Source of the DNA: Aspidiotus rigidus
Lineage: Eukaryota > Arthropoda > Insecta > Hemiptera > Diaspididae
Assembly (NCBI GenBank): GCA_035079385.1
Contig: JAVHKY010000059.1
Span: 1,724,001-1,788,000 of the forward strand
Length of the DNA stretch: 64,000 nt
Direction: 5' to 3'
This document shows, piece after piece, positions 13,362-23,660 of the stretch. The notes under the pieces are model-generated. The model saw only the letters and a list, made by a program, of their open reading frames with translations, was not told where the DNA came from and did not search any database. The position numbers were made by a program, and so were the translations under genes. Numbering within the stretch: position 1 is the first letter of the stretch; each line of letters starts with the position of its first letter.

Positions 13362-14152
13362 TCAATGTTTGTAATGTTTGTTATACACGTACGATGTAGA
13401 TAGTGACGAAAATTTAGACCAGTCCAACTCTTTTAGATTAAGTTCATGAAAAATGTTGTGAGAGGTTGATAAATGGAGAGGAGAAGTATCTTGAAGAATG
13501 TTTTGAAGGAGCTGAATGAGAGCTGGAAGGTGGTCACTACCTGAAAGATCAGGTATAACTCGCCAGGTGCAAAGCCATGCTGTATTTTGTTTGCAAAGGG
13601 TAAGGTCAATAGCTGAGGATGAGTACCGTCCTATTCGAGTATGTTCACCGGTATTGATTATAGAATAAGAGTTAGAATTGAGTAAGACGTCTTCAAGAAG
13701 TTGACCGTTATTGTTGTAGCCGGAATTACCCCAAAGTGGGGAATGGGTGTTGAAATCACCTGTTATGATGTCCAAATTGTGTTGAACGTCAAGAAGATTT
13801 AGTAGCTGAAGGGGGGGATATACACCCCACCCAATGTAAGAATTCTGCTTTGGAGGTGTACTTGAACTGCGATAAATGATGAAGTATAGTATTGTCAATC
13901 AAAGGTACGAGATAGGTAATGCAGGTCATTCCGTACCAGAATCATCGATCCACCGTATCCGTCAGGACGGTCGGCTCGATATAACTGGAAATTAGGAATA
14001 TAGTAATGAGATGTAGGGTGAAACCAAGTCTCGGATAATACCAAAACATGTAAATTTTCTTGATGAATGAGATGAAGAATTGATTCTCTGTTGGAACGTG
14101 CACTCTTACAATTCCATTGTAAGATATTGATTACATCTGTGTGCGCCATCAA
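13362..14152 (-). pseudogene. non-LTR ORF2, endonuclease domain
   Basis: The first frame (13895-14152) begins near INILQWNCKSARSN and has VLSETWF, with the N-terminal Asn and Glu of apurinic-type endonucleases. The second (13362-13898) has DIITGDFNTHSPLWG, RYSSSAIDLTLC and LSGSDHLPALI, the remaining catalytic boxes (GDFN, D, SDH). A frameshift near 13895 separates them. This enzyme nicks the target DNA to start insertion in this family. Confidence 0.9.
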
Positions 14153-14318
14153 TGATTAGTCATTAGGAGAATTGATGAGACATTAGTGTATGGTAAGGAG
14201 CGAAGGATATTTCATAGGAAAGGGGGAAGTACAAAAAAGGGGAATCAATACAAAAGCAAAACATAAAAATATTAAGAGAATAGAAAATAATTGTAAAAGA
14301 TTCAACATACTTGTTTTT

Positions 14319-15193
14319 CTAACTTGATGAGTCTCTTTTTTTACTCGTAGATTTGTGAAAAGAATTTTCTTTGATTTTTTTGGTGGAGTTCTTCACTTCT
14401 GTATTGGTAGCAGAATGTACAGAGCTGGACGAAGAGAGAGGTCGTTTATTTTTGTCCAGAGAGTTAGGATCAGCCGGTATATTAGATTTGTTCGGAGAGT
14501 TGATGCCTGTCGGAATAACAGGTTGCGTGTTCACTGTATCAGATTTGTTTAAAGTGTTGAGGTTCTCGGTTGTAGCGGTAATTATAGCTACTGGCGAAGA
14601 ATCCTTCGAAGAGTCGCGGTCCATGGGATTACCAGGTTTTGTAGCAGCTTCCGTAGTATTGATGTTTGGATCAATAGAGACAGGAATAATGTCTGAAGGA
14701 TTTTTGTTAGCTCGAGCAGTTTGCCGAGCTTTAACAAGACGATCTTGAAATGTCTCTTTATCTTCTTCGGTTGGTTGGACGGGGTTGTGTAATTTTCCTT
14801 GTGGCTTATCAATTTGTGAAGAGACTTCACAATTAGCAGATTTATGATCGGGTGATTGGAAAATGAAACAAGTTGGTTCGTCGTAGTTGATGAAGATATG
14901 CTGATCATGCTCGTTGTAAGTGAGAGTAAAACTGCTCAGTTTAAATACTTCTTCGAAATTCGAAATATAGACTTGTCGGCAGCAGCTAATTATATGTGAG
15001 AATTCCTTATCATTTGGATCGGCTCGTAAGACTGTTACAGGAGACGCTAATTTGAAGTTGAGTTTTTCTATTAGATGTGAATGTAGGATTGAATTTGGAA
15101 TGGTAGCTGAAACGTTGGAAAAAATCACTTTTTTCGCTGGATTTTTGAGACGACGTCCTTTGATAATTTCATCAACTATGTCACTAGAAGCTC
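14319..15193 (-). pseudogene. non-LTR ORF1, 3' part
   Basis: The frame runs from the PLE1 insertion site (15193) to a stop at 14319. It contains KVIFSNVSATIPN and ASPVTVLRADPNDKEF, followed by a zinc-knuckle-like CFIFQSPDHKSANC. That fits CX2CX4HX4C except that the second cysteine is Phe, so the knuckle is probably damaged. A hydrophilic Ser/Thr/Asn/Lys-rich tail follows. ORF1 proteins of this group bind RNA and form the ribonucleoprotein particle. The upstream half continues beyond PLE1 at 17870-18129. Confidence 0.75.
15181..15193. other. 13-bp target site duplication of PLE1, left copy
   Basis: TCACTAGAAGCTC here is repeated exactly at 17857-17869 on the other side of PLE1. Both copies lie in the ORF1 frame of the host retrotransposon, which identifies the insertion boundaries. 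Confidence 0.85.
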
Positions 15194-15853
15194 ATAGAGA
15201 AATATACTCAAAGAGAGTAACGAACAAATACCAGAACCGCACAATATTATAAACAGACCGAGCGCTTTCGACTAAACAGTCATTCTCACGGTATAGAAAG
15301 CGACTGAACCCAACACCAACGAGAACAAGAAACAACGAACGAGGAGGTCATGACTGAACCAGCGAGTCATCGAAATGTGAATCATTCTCATAGACTAATT
15401 CAATCAATCCCTCCTCAGGAACGTACCTGTTCACCACGGTAATGTCTTTAATATTTCGGTGACGATGAATTTCAATTTCTTCCTAAGCCAAGCGCCTAAA
15501 ATAAGATTTTTCCCTGTGGAGGAGAACTTCGGATCCCTCTTTGAGGCTATGACCGCATTCGATTAAGTGGTCAGCAAACGCCGACTCCCCTACTTTTCTT
15601 TTTTCCCAAGCTTTTCTATGTTCATCAACTCTAATTTTGAATTGACGGCTAGTCATCCCTATGTACACACTCGGGCAATCACCACAGGCCACCCTATAAA
15701 CACCCTCCCTCTCGGCCATCGGAATCGGATCCTTTAACTTGACCAAGAGGCTCTTCACCGTATTGGTACTATAAAACGCCGGTCGGAAACCAAAGGGACG
15801 GAGGACACGGCTCACCTCCGAAGAAAACTTCCCCAAAAACGGCATCCTAATCC
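15194..15853 (-). repeat. PLE1 left inverted terminal repeat
   Basis: This is the reverse complement of 17163-17822. It contains the GIY-YIG-coding C-terminus, the 3' UTR and a hammerhead-like motif. The match begins directly after the target duplication and ends at 15853, where the two sides differ. Confidence 0.9.
15256..15293 (-). ncRNA. hammerhead-ribozyme-like motif with degenerate core, PLE1 left arm
   Basis: On the minus strand, ACC-GTGAGAAT, then stem GACT-loop-AGTC, then GAAA, then GCGCTC and GGT. This follows the layout of hammerhead ribozymes reported in Penelope-like terminal repeats: core box, stem II, GAAA, very short stem III, stem I. The CUGANGA box is replaced by GTGAGAA, so catalysis is doubtful. 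The same motif is in the right arm (17724-17760). Confidence 0.5.
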
Positions 15854-17168
15854 ACCGTTTACGCCTATCAAGATGCAACTGGCGGGGGAGGGAGGTAGTT
15901 GAGTCCAGACTTTTTCTTGTAAGTCGCCTACGGACCATGAGGTCAATGTCCACTTTCACCTGATTCACTCTAGCCAAGTGCTTTATCGTCACGAGTTCCT
16001 TATTAAACGCTACCTCACTCAAGGGGATCTGAGTGAGGCGATGTATTAAACTATTAAATGTGGCAACTTTATGGGCAAAAGGTACGAAAGACGACCCGTG
16101 GATAGTAATATCGGTCGAAGTACTTTTCCGGTAAATACCGAAATCATGGACACCGTCAATGACGGATATGGTTATGTCCAAAAAATTTATAGATGAGCCG
16201 CCAACTTCAAGAGTGAACTTGATGGACGGATATAAACTATTTAAATATGCGAGAAACTCACTAAGGAGCTCCGCGGGACCGGTCCACGCACACAATATGT
16301 CATCCACGTACCTATGCCAATAGAAAACGTGATTCAAAAACACCTGGCCCGAGGAAAACTGGTCGACCTCAAATTTAGACATAAAAACCTCCGAAATAAG
16401 AGAGCCTAAAGGGGAACCAATAGGGATCCCCAGCTCCTCAGGGAACTCGAAATATTTATCATCGAACTTACAAAAATTAGGTGACCAACAGGCGTTTAAA
16501 AGGTCAAAGAATTCACCAAATTCATTATGAGGAGTACCACAGTCTACGAGCAGTTTGCCTATTTGTTGCATAGTGATAGCCTTGGGAATGTTAGGAAAAA
16601 GCCCAACGACATCAAACGAGCACAGAATTGAACCCGGAGGAAGGATTGTGTCCTTCAATTTTTCAGCCAGGGCGCTCGAATTCTTTACTGAATAGGGAGA
16701 CTCAACCTCCACACGAGCTTTGAACCATCCATCGAGGAACTTAGCGAGGGAGTATGTAGGGGATGAAACGAACGAAACAGCGGCCGCATCGGCACATTTT
16801 CTTTGTGTACCTTCGGCAACCCGTAAAGGAGGGGAGGAGCGGGATTCGGCTCCAAGATTGCTTTCTTTAGAGATGGGCTCTTAATGATTACCTCACTACC
16901 ATTAATAAGTTTTCTAGCCTCTTTAACGAATTTCGGAAAATCGAAGAGGGGGGCCTCCTTAGCCCCACATTGGGCAAGTACCTCGTAAACCTTAGAGACG
17001 TAGGAAGCCTTATTCATCACTACGACGGCATTCCCTTTGTCAGCTTTGGTAATAACTAGCTTTTCCTCCTTAATCTTCCTCCTCAGGCCCACTATCAATT
17101 CACTCCCTGCTTCACTTATGCGAGGGAGGGGGGTGTTACGAACAATTTCCGCACATTTTTTCGGATTA
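15483..17168 (-). pseudogene. PLE1 reverse transcriptase / GIY-YIG endonuclease
   Basis: From the N-terminal side: ITKADKGNAVVVM, LLYGLPKVHK, CSFDVVGLFPNIPKA, GIPIGSPLGSL, and the catalytic WHRYVDDILCAW, then INFLDITIS and the thumb. The C-terminal endonuclease has GVYRVACGDCPSVYIGMTSR (GIY and YIG boxes with a CxxC between them) and later EHRKAW and FADHLIECGH, whose Cys and His form the zinc-finger-like element of Penelope endonucleases. Frames 16685-17098 and 15483-16712 are joined by a one-base frameshift near 16783. The frame is open at its 5' side up to the junction with the inverted arm, so the N-terminal domain seen in PLE2 is missing. Confidence 0.9.
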
Positions 17169-17822
17169 GGATGCCGTTTTTGGGGAAGTTTTCTTCGGAG
17201 GTGAGCCGTGTCCTCCGTCCCTTTGGTTTCCGACCCGCGTTTTATAGTACCAATACGGTGAAGAGCCTCTTGGTCAAGTTAAAGGATCCGATTCCGATGG
17301 CCGAGAGGGAGGGTGTTTATAGGGTGGCCTGTGGTGATTGCCCGAGTGTGTACATAGGGATGACTAGCCGTCAATTCAAAATTAGAGTTGATGAACATAG
17401 AAAAGCTTGGGAAAAAAGAAAAGTAGGGGAGTCGGCGTTTGCTGACCACTTAATCGAATGCGGTCATAGCCTCAAAGAGGGATCCGAAGTTCTCCTCCAC
17501 AGGGAAAAATCTTATTTTAGGCGCTTGGCTTAGGAAGAAATTGAAATTCATCGTCACCGAAATATTAAAGACATTACCGTGGTGAACAGGTACGTTCCTG
17601 AGGAGGGATTGATTGAATTAGTCTATGAGAATGATTCACATTTCGATGACTCGCTGGTTCAGTCATGACCTCCTCGTTCGTTGTTTCTTGTTCTCGTTGG
17701 TGTTGGGTTCAGTCGCTTTCTATACCGTGAGAATGACTGTTTAGTCGAAAGCGCTCGGTCTGTTTATAATATTGTGCGGTTCTTGTATTTGTTCGTTACT
17801 CTCTTTGAGTATATTTCTCTAT
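17163..17822 (+). repeat. PLE1 right inverted terminal repeat
   Basis: Inverted copy of 15194-15853. It carries an open frame (17171-17533, +) identical over 120 residues to the C-terminus of the minus-strand protein (FLGKFSSEVSRV through the endonuclease), so that frame is a terminal-repeat duplicate and not an independent gene. Confidence 0.9.
17724..17760 (+). ncRNA. hammerhead-ribozyme-like motif with degenerate core, PLE1 right arm
   Basis: Exact inverted counterpart of 15256-15293, on the plus strand. Stem II (GACT/AGTC) and GAAA are present; the CUGANGA box is altered. Confidence 0.5.
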
Positions 17823-17856
17823 GATGGATGACCGTAAAATTAAAAAACGCATTGAT

Positions 17857-17869
17857 TCACTAGAAGCTC
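17857..17869. other. 13-bp target site duplication of PLE1, right copy
   Basis: Exact repeat of 15181-15193 (TCACTAGAAGCTC), next to the 34-bp one-sided extension of PLE1. Confidence 0.85.
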
Positions 17870-18129
17870 CTTGATTGAAAAATGTGTCGACGAGGTCTTT
17901 TGATTTGAGGAAGATTAAAATTCTATCTTGGCTAATTCTTGATGCGGCTACGATGAATTTAGCATCACCAATTTAGTTTCGTAGGGCGACTAAATATTGT
18001 TTCAGTTGGGATTCCCTGTTCTTCGGATGGAGTGTCGAAACTGATGATCGGAATTATTTTTTTCTGAACGGATTTTGCGTAAGAAGTTTTCGATGTGCTG
18101 TTGTTTGGTTGAGAGGTGCCAGAAGTCAT
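17870..18129 (-). pseudogene. non-LTR ORF1, 5' part
   Basis: Translating the minus strand from ATG at 18129 gives MTSGTSQPNNSTSKTSYAKS and then a frame running to a stop near 17975. A shifted frame continues DAKFIVAASRISQDRILIF up to the target duplication at 17857-17869, where it meets the reading frame of the 3' part beyond PLE1. So the two pieces are one ORF1 with a frameshift near 17975 and a transposon inside. Confidence 0.7.
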
Positions 18130-18180
18130 GTTGATGCGTGAACGCGATTGCCGGAGGCTAACGTATTTATCTATTCAAGC

Positions 18181-18600
18181 TAAACCACTGATAAACGATA
18201 AACACACAAATGCACTACATAAAACCCACTTTGAAACTCGTGAATTGGCAACTACTTATCTACTGTAAGTTGGGAATGCTTAATCTTATTTTTGCTCTCT
18301 TTTATTCAACAATGCATCAGTTTGAATTTGATTATTAGTAGGCCTATTTGCGTCGTTGGCAAAAGGGACTTCCAAAAGTTATTTTTAGGATAGGACGTCT
18401 GCGAGAAGGCGGAATCCGATGCCAGGTACAAATGAGGGAGTGAATTCTTTTCACTCGCGACTCGTGTCACATCTCGCACTCATCCACTGGCTGTATACAT
18501 TTGGTTTGCATCTCGCACTTACTCTGCACATTGCATTCATTGTAAGTGGTTTTCAGTAGAAATTGGCATTTATATTTTATCCACCGTTTTCGCAACTGTC
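18181..18600. other. region upstream of the secreted-protein gene
   Basis: No coding frame. It lies between the 5' end of the non-LTR element and the ATG at 18601 and should hold the promoter and 5' UTR. A possible TATA-like TTTATATTTTAT lies near 18568, but I cannot place a start of transcription. TCTCGCACT is repeated at about 18472 and 18512. Confidence 0.35.
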
Positions 18601-21600
18601 ATGAAATACGCAATTTTCATAGTTATTCTGGCTGTACTGAAGGGTGAGTGTGAATGTGTATTTATTTAAGGTATAATTTTCATACGATATTTGTATAGCT
18701 TTTTTCCTGTTCTTCATTTTCACTTACCTCAACCTACAAAGGACAGGGAGGAGACTTGTTGTAGTTTTCTGCTTTCATTCTTCACCATGATGCTGAACGT
18801 TATTTAGGTTCCGTAATTTATTGTCACAAGGGGTGATATTTTCCAGTAAATTCAAATAAAATTGTCGCAAAATGAAAATTTGCTTGAAAAAAATACACTC
18901 ATCTACGCATACACTCCTGTTTTTTTTTTTTGTTTCCGGTAAAATATATGAAAATGGATTGAGCTGGTTTTGTTTCTAAGCGCCTCAATTCAAGTTACTG
19001 TCAAACATAACGCTATATGGTTTCTCAACCAAAGTGCTCGCGATGTATGCTGTCCTTTCTTTGGTTTTTGCAAAAAAATTGTTCTGTTCACTCTTCAAGT
19101 GATAACTATCCCTCCCTCGTCACTGTAATTGTATAAATATCCTCCAATAAACTGTTACAATTTTAAATTCTAGTAATGTTTCTTATTCTTGCTTTGTAGA
19201 ATCACATCCATTAAACCCAGAAATCCTTAAGGTGAGTATTTTCAAGATTAATAGTTTTAGTGGTATGATTTAAGAGAAGCAACGGGATCAAAATTTCTAG
19301 AGAACCGCAGCTAGAAAACATAGCGTCGAGTGTATTAATCCTCTCTGCTAAATATCATTCAAACCACCTCATTTGGGGAGCCTTTTGAAAAAGTTCCAAA
19401 TTCAATTTATGCGCCAAAGATACCAAAACTCCTTTCCATTTTTGTAGATTCATTCTAACTTCCAACTTCTTATCAACGTCTCCCAATTCCCTTGTACTCC
19501 CCATTTTTAATTAGACCTTTCACCTAAACAATAACCCTCCTTCAACTAAGAAACAAACATATTCTGCTCCCATTCAAACACTCCCTGAATGAACCTTTCA
19601 CAGTTAATCCATTAGACAAAAAAGGATGAGAAGGAAGTATTATCAAGCAGAGGTGGAAAGCTAGCTGAAAGCTGAAAGTGTGAAGCCAAAGCCAAATAGT
19701 TTTGGAAAACAAACTGAAAAGATCCAGTATTAATCATAAGGACATTCCTGTATAGTACAAAGTTCAATTGACATGAATTATTTATCAACACAACCGTTCA
19801 AATCAACAATCAGAAAGAAACCGCCTTTCTTAATTGTCCAAAAGGTGTACAGTTTGCCTGATTGTCAATATGTGGATACATGTCAATTCAACTTTGTATA
19901 GACGATCAAGGCACGAACCTCTTTCAGCCTGCTATGGGCTGCTAATTGTTATTATTCTCTGTGAAAGTGTCCACTCTATCAATTACTGATGATATGTCAT
20001 ATTTTTTCTTAGTATGATCAACACATCAAGGATTTTGAGGCCACAGGCCGACAAATGAAGAAAGAAGCAATGGACCAAGTGAGTTTTTAATTTCATTATT
20101 TCAAACATTACCGAGAAAAAATTTCCATTGAATTTTCTCATGTGAAACTAGTTCATGTTTCATGAGCAAGTAGAGCTCTAACAACAAATTTCTGAGTATT
20201 AACTTATAGTGTCCTTTGTTTGAGAAGGCTTTAAAATTATTATGTATCTTCTAATAATGTACCTTAATAATTGTCCGTTTGATATAATTTGTATTGTTTC
20301 TTTTCTTCCTTTGTTTTCTGCAGAAAGTGGACGGATTAATTCAAAAGCGCGAAAGTTGTAAGTAAAAATTACTTTCTATAATGCATCAGATGGTCTGAAA
20401 AATTGGTAACTTATGTAAATATTCATAGTACCCGATAAGAAATTTTTGTTGCACTAAATTAAATCATTATGAACAATTTTCAATTCAACTCAGATAGGAA
20501 AAATGCAGTCAAAATTTTCCCATATAAATAATATAGTTTTAGTTTCCAGTATATTGGCGTCCAGTTTGATTGTACAATGGTAGCCATTAAGACCATTTTT
20601 GCCTTATAATATGGCTAAGTCATCAGGAATGAATCTGAAATGTTAAAATACAAAACTTTCAATAATAAGTCTCTTCTGCGTGAGGTCTTCTTGAAAATTT
20701 TGGCGTCGCATCGTCTGGCAAAAACTGACCTGCTTTAACAAATGAGTTAGGCATGGACAAATTTCTAATATTGAGCTCTTCAGAATTATCATGAGTTTCA
20801 ATAAAATGTATAATTCTCTGTGCACGACTTTCATCACTTTTCAATTGACTTTCATTCTATCCCACTCAACCGGAAAATTCTTATATTTCACTGGCATTTC
20901 TATTTGCTATGAATACAATCACTCCACTATGCACATTGGATGGTTGTATAAAACTTTCTGCTAAAGCTTGGCCAGTAGCCTCACAGTTTTTCCTACTTAT
21001 ATTTACAAAGACCAAACTCCAATCTTGACTTCTACACATTTTATAGGCTTGCTAACTTTGAAAAATGGAAATAAAGGACAGGGAGAGCCCCAAGTTTTCG
21101 CTGGTAAATCATACGAAGTACGTTCTGTTTAACAACCTTATCGAATACGAGTATGTTTGCAAGTCAGTATGGGAGAACACACAATAAGCACTAGCTGGAT
21201 GTCCTCGTCTTCTTTTCTTATTCATTTCGTTCTCGTTCGCGTCAGTACGATCATGGCTGAGTATGGATCGCGAATCATCAGTCTCACGGCGGATCAGTAA
21301 CATTTCTTTGCGATCCAACGGATCAATCAACTGCGGATCAGAACATTGGATCCATGAGCCGGAGAATCAGTGATCCGTGATCCGCAAATCATTGATTTGT
21401 GATTCGCGATCCGCGAGCGCAGAAAAAATGTGTGACTTCAAATTTTGAAATTCTAAATAGAACGTTCTTCATATAGAGAATGTGATTGAATTGCAACGTG
21501 AAAAAGTTATAAGGCTCTAGAGCTTTCTGACGAAAAGACCGTGATCCGCGCGAATCAATGCAAATGACTCGGATCAAATCATTAAAACAACTATAAACGA

Positions 21601-22957
21601 AAAAATGATCCGGATCAATCGCGGATCATAAAGCGCGGGGAAAATATGATCCGAATATGGATCACGGATCGCCAATTTTTGATCCGTGATCCCCGATCCG
21701 CGAACCGATCCGTACCCAGCCCTGATAAGTACGATCAAGACTTGATGATGGAACGCTCACATCTTTCACTACAGTCAAGTCATTGATGAGTATAAATTTT
21801 CCTGATATGTAACCTGCGATGAGAAAAGGATGCTCATTACCCACTGACAGGAACACCATTTCTCTCAGATTAGATTACCAATCAGAGAGAAATAGTGTTC
21901 CTGCCAATGGGCAATGAGCATCCTTTTCTCATCACAGCTGGCACATATTGCGTTTGGTATTAGGCCTACTTGACTCGTATTTTATCCTCTTGCGCTGTTA
22001 TTAGGTATGCGCATTATTGAAATCAACATTTAGAATCTTGTGAAGACTAATCTGAAGAATTGATTAAAATTCTCTAACGATGGTCTACAACAAAATTGTA
22101 TGAGAGTACATGATGAATGTACGTGTACATTTTCATCTTGAAAGAGAAAAAAAAATTGTAATTATTTATTTTTTAGGGACAATAATTTGTCCCACCAGAA
22201 CGCAATTGCTCTTCGGTAAGTTCAACTACTGATGATTGTTCTAATCTTCCTAAATTTTGAAATTCTTACATGATAAGCTAGGTCCATTCTCGTAGTATAA
22301 ACATGCTTAATACTTCATGTTTTTTACATACCGGTATTCATAGGTTCTCGTATACCCTCTCCCATTGCCAAATCTATGGCAAATCGAGCAGCACTATGTA
22401 TGATTGGAAGGAAGATCCTTGGCAAGGAGAAGCAAGATACATTTGAAACGTGTTTCACGGAACATATTGTGAATAATATGTGTTTCGGGTGTTTCACGGA
22501 GGAACTTATGAATGATACGATGAAAGGAAGGACACCTGATACCATGGGGAAATCAAAGCCAGGTTATGTTGAATCAAGTTCGATGGGAGGAGGAAAAAAA
22601 CCAGACAATGACGGAGCTGCGGAACGATCCACTGTACCCGGAGTGATGATCGAAAAAGTGGAAGCTGGAAAGGTGATCAAATACACTTTTACCCGTAACT
22701 ACTCTCATGATGGAACTTCTAGATCACAGCAGGAGCAGAAGGATGAGAAAAGTGGTCCAGGTGTAGAGGACCTCTTTTTTGACAGTATTGCTCATTGTTC
22801 GAAGATTGCTGGCTACGACGGCGACCCTTCGGACCCTAATTATCCCATCAAAGTATCATTAGATGTCCTGGCTTGCAAGGACGATACCTATGAATGGGCA
22901 AAAAAATTAATAGAGGAAATTAGGAAGGGTTCGGATTTGACGACTCCCAGGCCGTGA
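18601..22957 (+). CDS. secreted cysteine-containing protein of unknown function, six exons
   Basis: My model has exons 18601-18643, 19200-19231, 20013-20078, 20324-20357, 22177-22215 and 22344-22957. All five introns are GT-AG with clear acceptors (for example TTTCTGCAG at 20323), and the frame stays open across every junction to TGA at 22955-22957, giving 828 nt and 275 residues. Residues 1-14 (MKYAIFIVILAVLK) look like a signal peptide, so the product is probably secreted. The short second to fifth exons encode a charged, Gln/Lys-rich stretch. The large last exon holds six of seven cysteines, including MCFGC. I do not recognise the family. Small exons plus a signal peptide recall secreted effectors of plant-feeding insects, which is only an analogy. 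A partial duplicate lies at 24011-24355. Introns 2 and 4 contain MITEs. The exact starts and ends of the micro-exons need transcript support. Confidence 0.75.
19754..19901. mobile_element. MITE of the TACAAAGTTGAATTGAC family, in intron 2
   Basis: Terminal inverted repeats of about 22 bp: GTACAAAGTTCAATTGACAT on the left and the inverse ending CAACTTTGTATAG on the right. Related elements are at 32169-32549, 48265-48440 and 48459-48575. It is non-coding. Confidence 0.65.
20982..21090 (+). repeat. 110-bp direct repeat, copy 1 (intron 4)
   Basis: About 90% identical by eye to 23032-23140. Shared landmarks are CACAGTTTTTCCTACTTATA, CCAAACTCCAATCTTGACTT and CACATTTTATAGG. One copy is in intron 4 and the other starts just after the poly(A) signal, so the pair brackets the last two exons. 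Confidence 0.75.
21240..21720. repeat. GATCCG/CGGATC-rich segment in intron 4
   Basis: Within about 480 bp GATCCG, CGGATC or GGATC(C/A) occurs more than a dozen times on both strands, for example near 21245, 21278, 21291, 21370, 21405, 21540, 21660 and 21690. The spacing is irregular, so this is a decayed simple repeat or a cluster of short palindromes and not a regular tandem array. Confidence 0.45.
21809..21945. mobile_element. foldback MITE, family 1, copy 2 (intron 4)
   Basis: Same element as 5100-5235, sharing GATGCTCATT, CAGGAACACCATT and GGGCAATGAGCATCC in inverted arms separated by a short loop at about 21870-21880. Its orientation cannot be told from the palindrome. Confidence 0.75.
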
Positions 22958-23015
22958 GGGTATACTTGTACGGGTATATTTGTATTTGTATGCAAGAAAT
23001 CTGTACATTTTTTCG

Positions 23016-23021
23016 AATAAA
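23016..23021 (+). terminator. polyadenylation signal of the secreted-protein gene
   Basis: AATAAA 59 bp after the stop codon, followed by AACTATTGACC. This is a suitable distance for the 3' end of the transcript. Confidence 0.6.
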
Positions 23022-23031
23022 AACTATTGAC

Positions 23032-23140
23032 CACAGTTTTTCCTACTTATATTTACGGAGACCAAACTCCAATCTTGACTTATACACATTTTATAGGTTT
23101 GCCAACTTTGAAAAATGAAAATAATAGACAGGAAGAGTAC
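23032..23140 (+). repeat. 110-bp direct repeat, copy 2
   Basis: Counterpart of 20982-21090. It begins about 10 bp after the poly(A) signal of the secreted-protein gene and ends before a T-rich run. Confidence 0.75.
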
Positions 23141-23339
23141 CTTGAAAGTGTTTTTTTTTTTCTGGTTTTTTAATGTTGAAAAATGGGGTGCGGCCTATAT
23201 TCGAGTGCGGTCTATATGCGAAACTGTTTTGTTGTTTTTTTTTTAGCGGGGAACTCGCTATTCCTTTGGTTGGGGGTACTTCCAGGAATTTTTCGTCCGC
23301 GAGAGCGGTTGATGACGTCACGGACAGGGGAGGAGAAAA

Positions 23340-23660
23340 ATCCCTACCTCCGAGCTGTATATGATAGGAGGCGGGGACTTGGAAAAATTTCGACTCTCGA
23401 GCTATGTATGATAGGAGAGGGACTTGGAAAAATGTTGACCCTCTAGCCATATATGATAGGAAATGGACTGAGAAAAATTCCTACCTCTGAGCTATATTGA
23501 TAGAAGGGGGTCGTAGAAAAATTTCGACCCTCTGGCCATATATGTTAGAAAGGGGGCTTGGAAAAATTTCGATTCTCTAGCTATTTATGATAGGAATGGG
23601 ACTTACAAAAATTCCGACCTTCGAGCTATATATGATAGGAGAGGGACTTAGAAAAAAGTC
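23340..23660. repeat. 45-bp minisatellite, about seven to eight units
   Basis: Head-to-tail diverged units of about 45 bp, each ending in a variant of CTATATATGATAG and containing GGACTTGGAAAAATTTCGAC. No spacer sequence separates them. Single-base differences make each unit distinct. Confidence 0.8.

Larger units (their letters stand above)
15194..17856 (-). mobile_element. Penelope-like retroelement PLE1
   Basis: A single reverse transcriptase plus GIY-YIG endonuclease frame on the minus strand is flanked by 660-bp inverted terminal repeats (15194-15853 and 17163-17822), with a 13-bp target duplication outside. A 34-bp extension (17823-17856) is present at one end only; a one-sided extension of about this size is described for Penelope elements. 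The coding region is truncated at its 5' side where it meets the right arm at 17163. The inverted arms look identical at the protein level, implying a fairly recent insertion. One frameshift near 16783 is the only break I found. Confidence 0.9.
10145..18180 (-). mobile_element. decayed I/R1-group non-LTR retrotransposon, interrupted by PLE1
   Basis: On the minus strand the order is ORF1 (gag-like), apurinic-type endonuclease, reverse transcriptase and RNase H, the order known for the I superfamily (I, R1, LOA and related clades). The 3' UTR is strongly T-rich on the coding strand and ends in an AATAAA (plus 10174-10179) followed by an A-rich tail near 10145. A Penelope-like element at 15194-17856 splits ORF1. 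ORF2 is broken into at least five frames, so the copy is dead. The 5' boundary near 18180 is approximate. A related 3' fragment occurs at 48590-48935. Confidence 0.85.

Noticed and set aside
14355..14748. Plus-strand frames opposite the non-LTR ORF1
   Set aside because: Antisense shadows of the well-supported minus-strand ORF1.
17171..17533. Independent GIY-YIG gene on the plus strand
   Set aside because: It is the inverted terminal-repeat copy of the PLE1 C-terminus, identical to 15483-15845 in reverse.
18601..22957. Assignment to the aphid bicycle effector family
   Set aside because: Micro-exons and signal peptide are reminiscent, but I see no paired C-Y-C motifs and only six exons.
23340..23660. 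CRISPR-like array
   Set aside because: Units are contiguous without spacers, diverged, and in eukaryotic sequence; it is a minisatellite.
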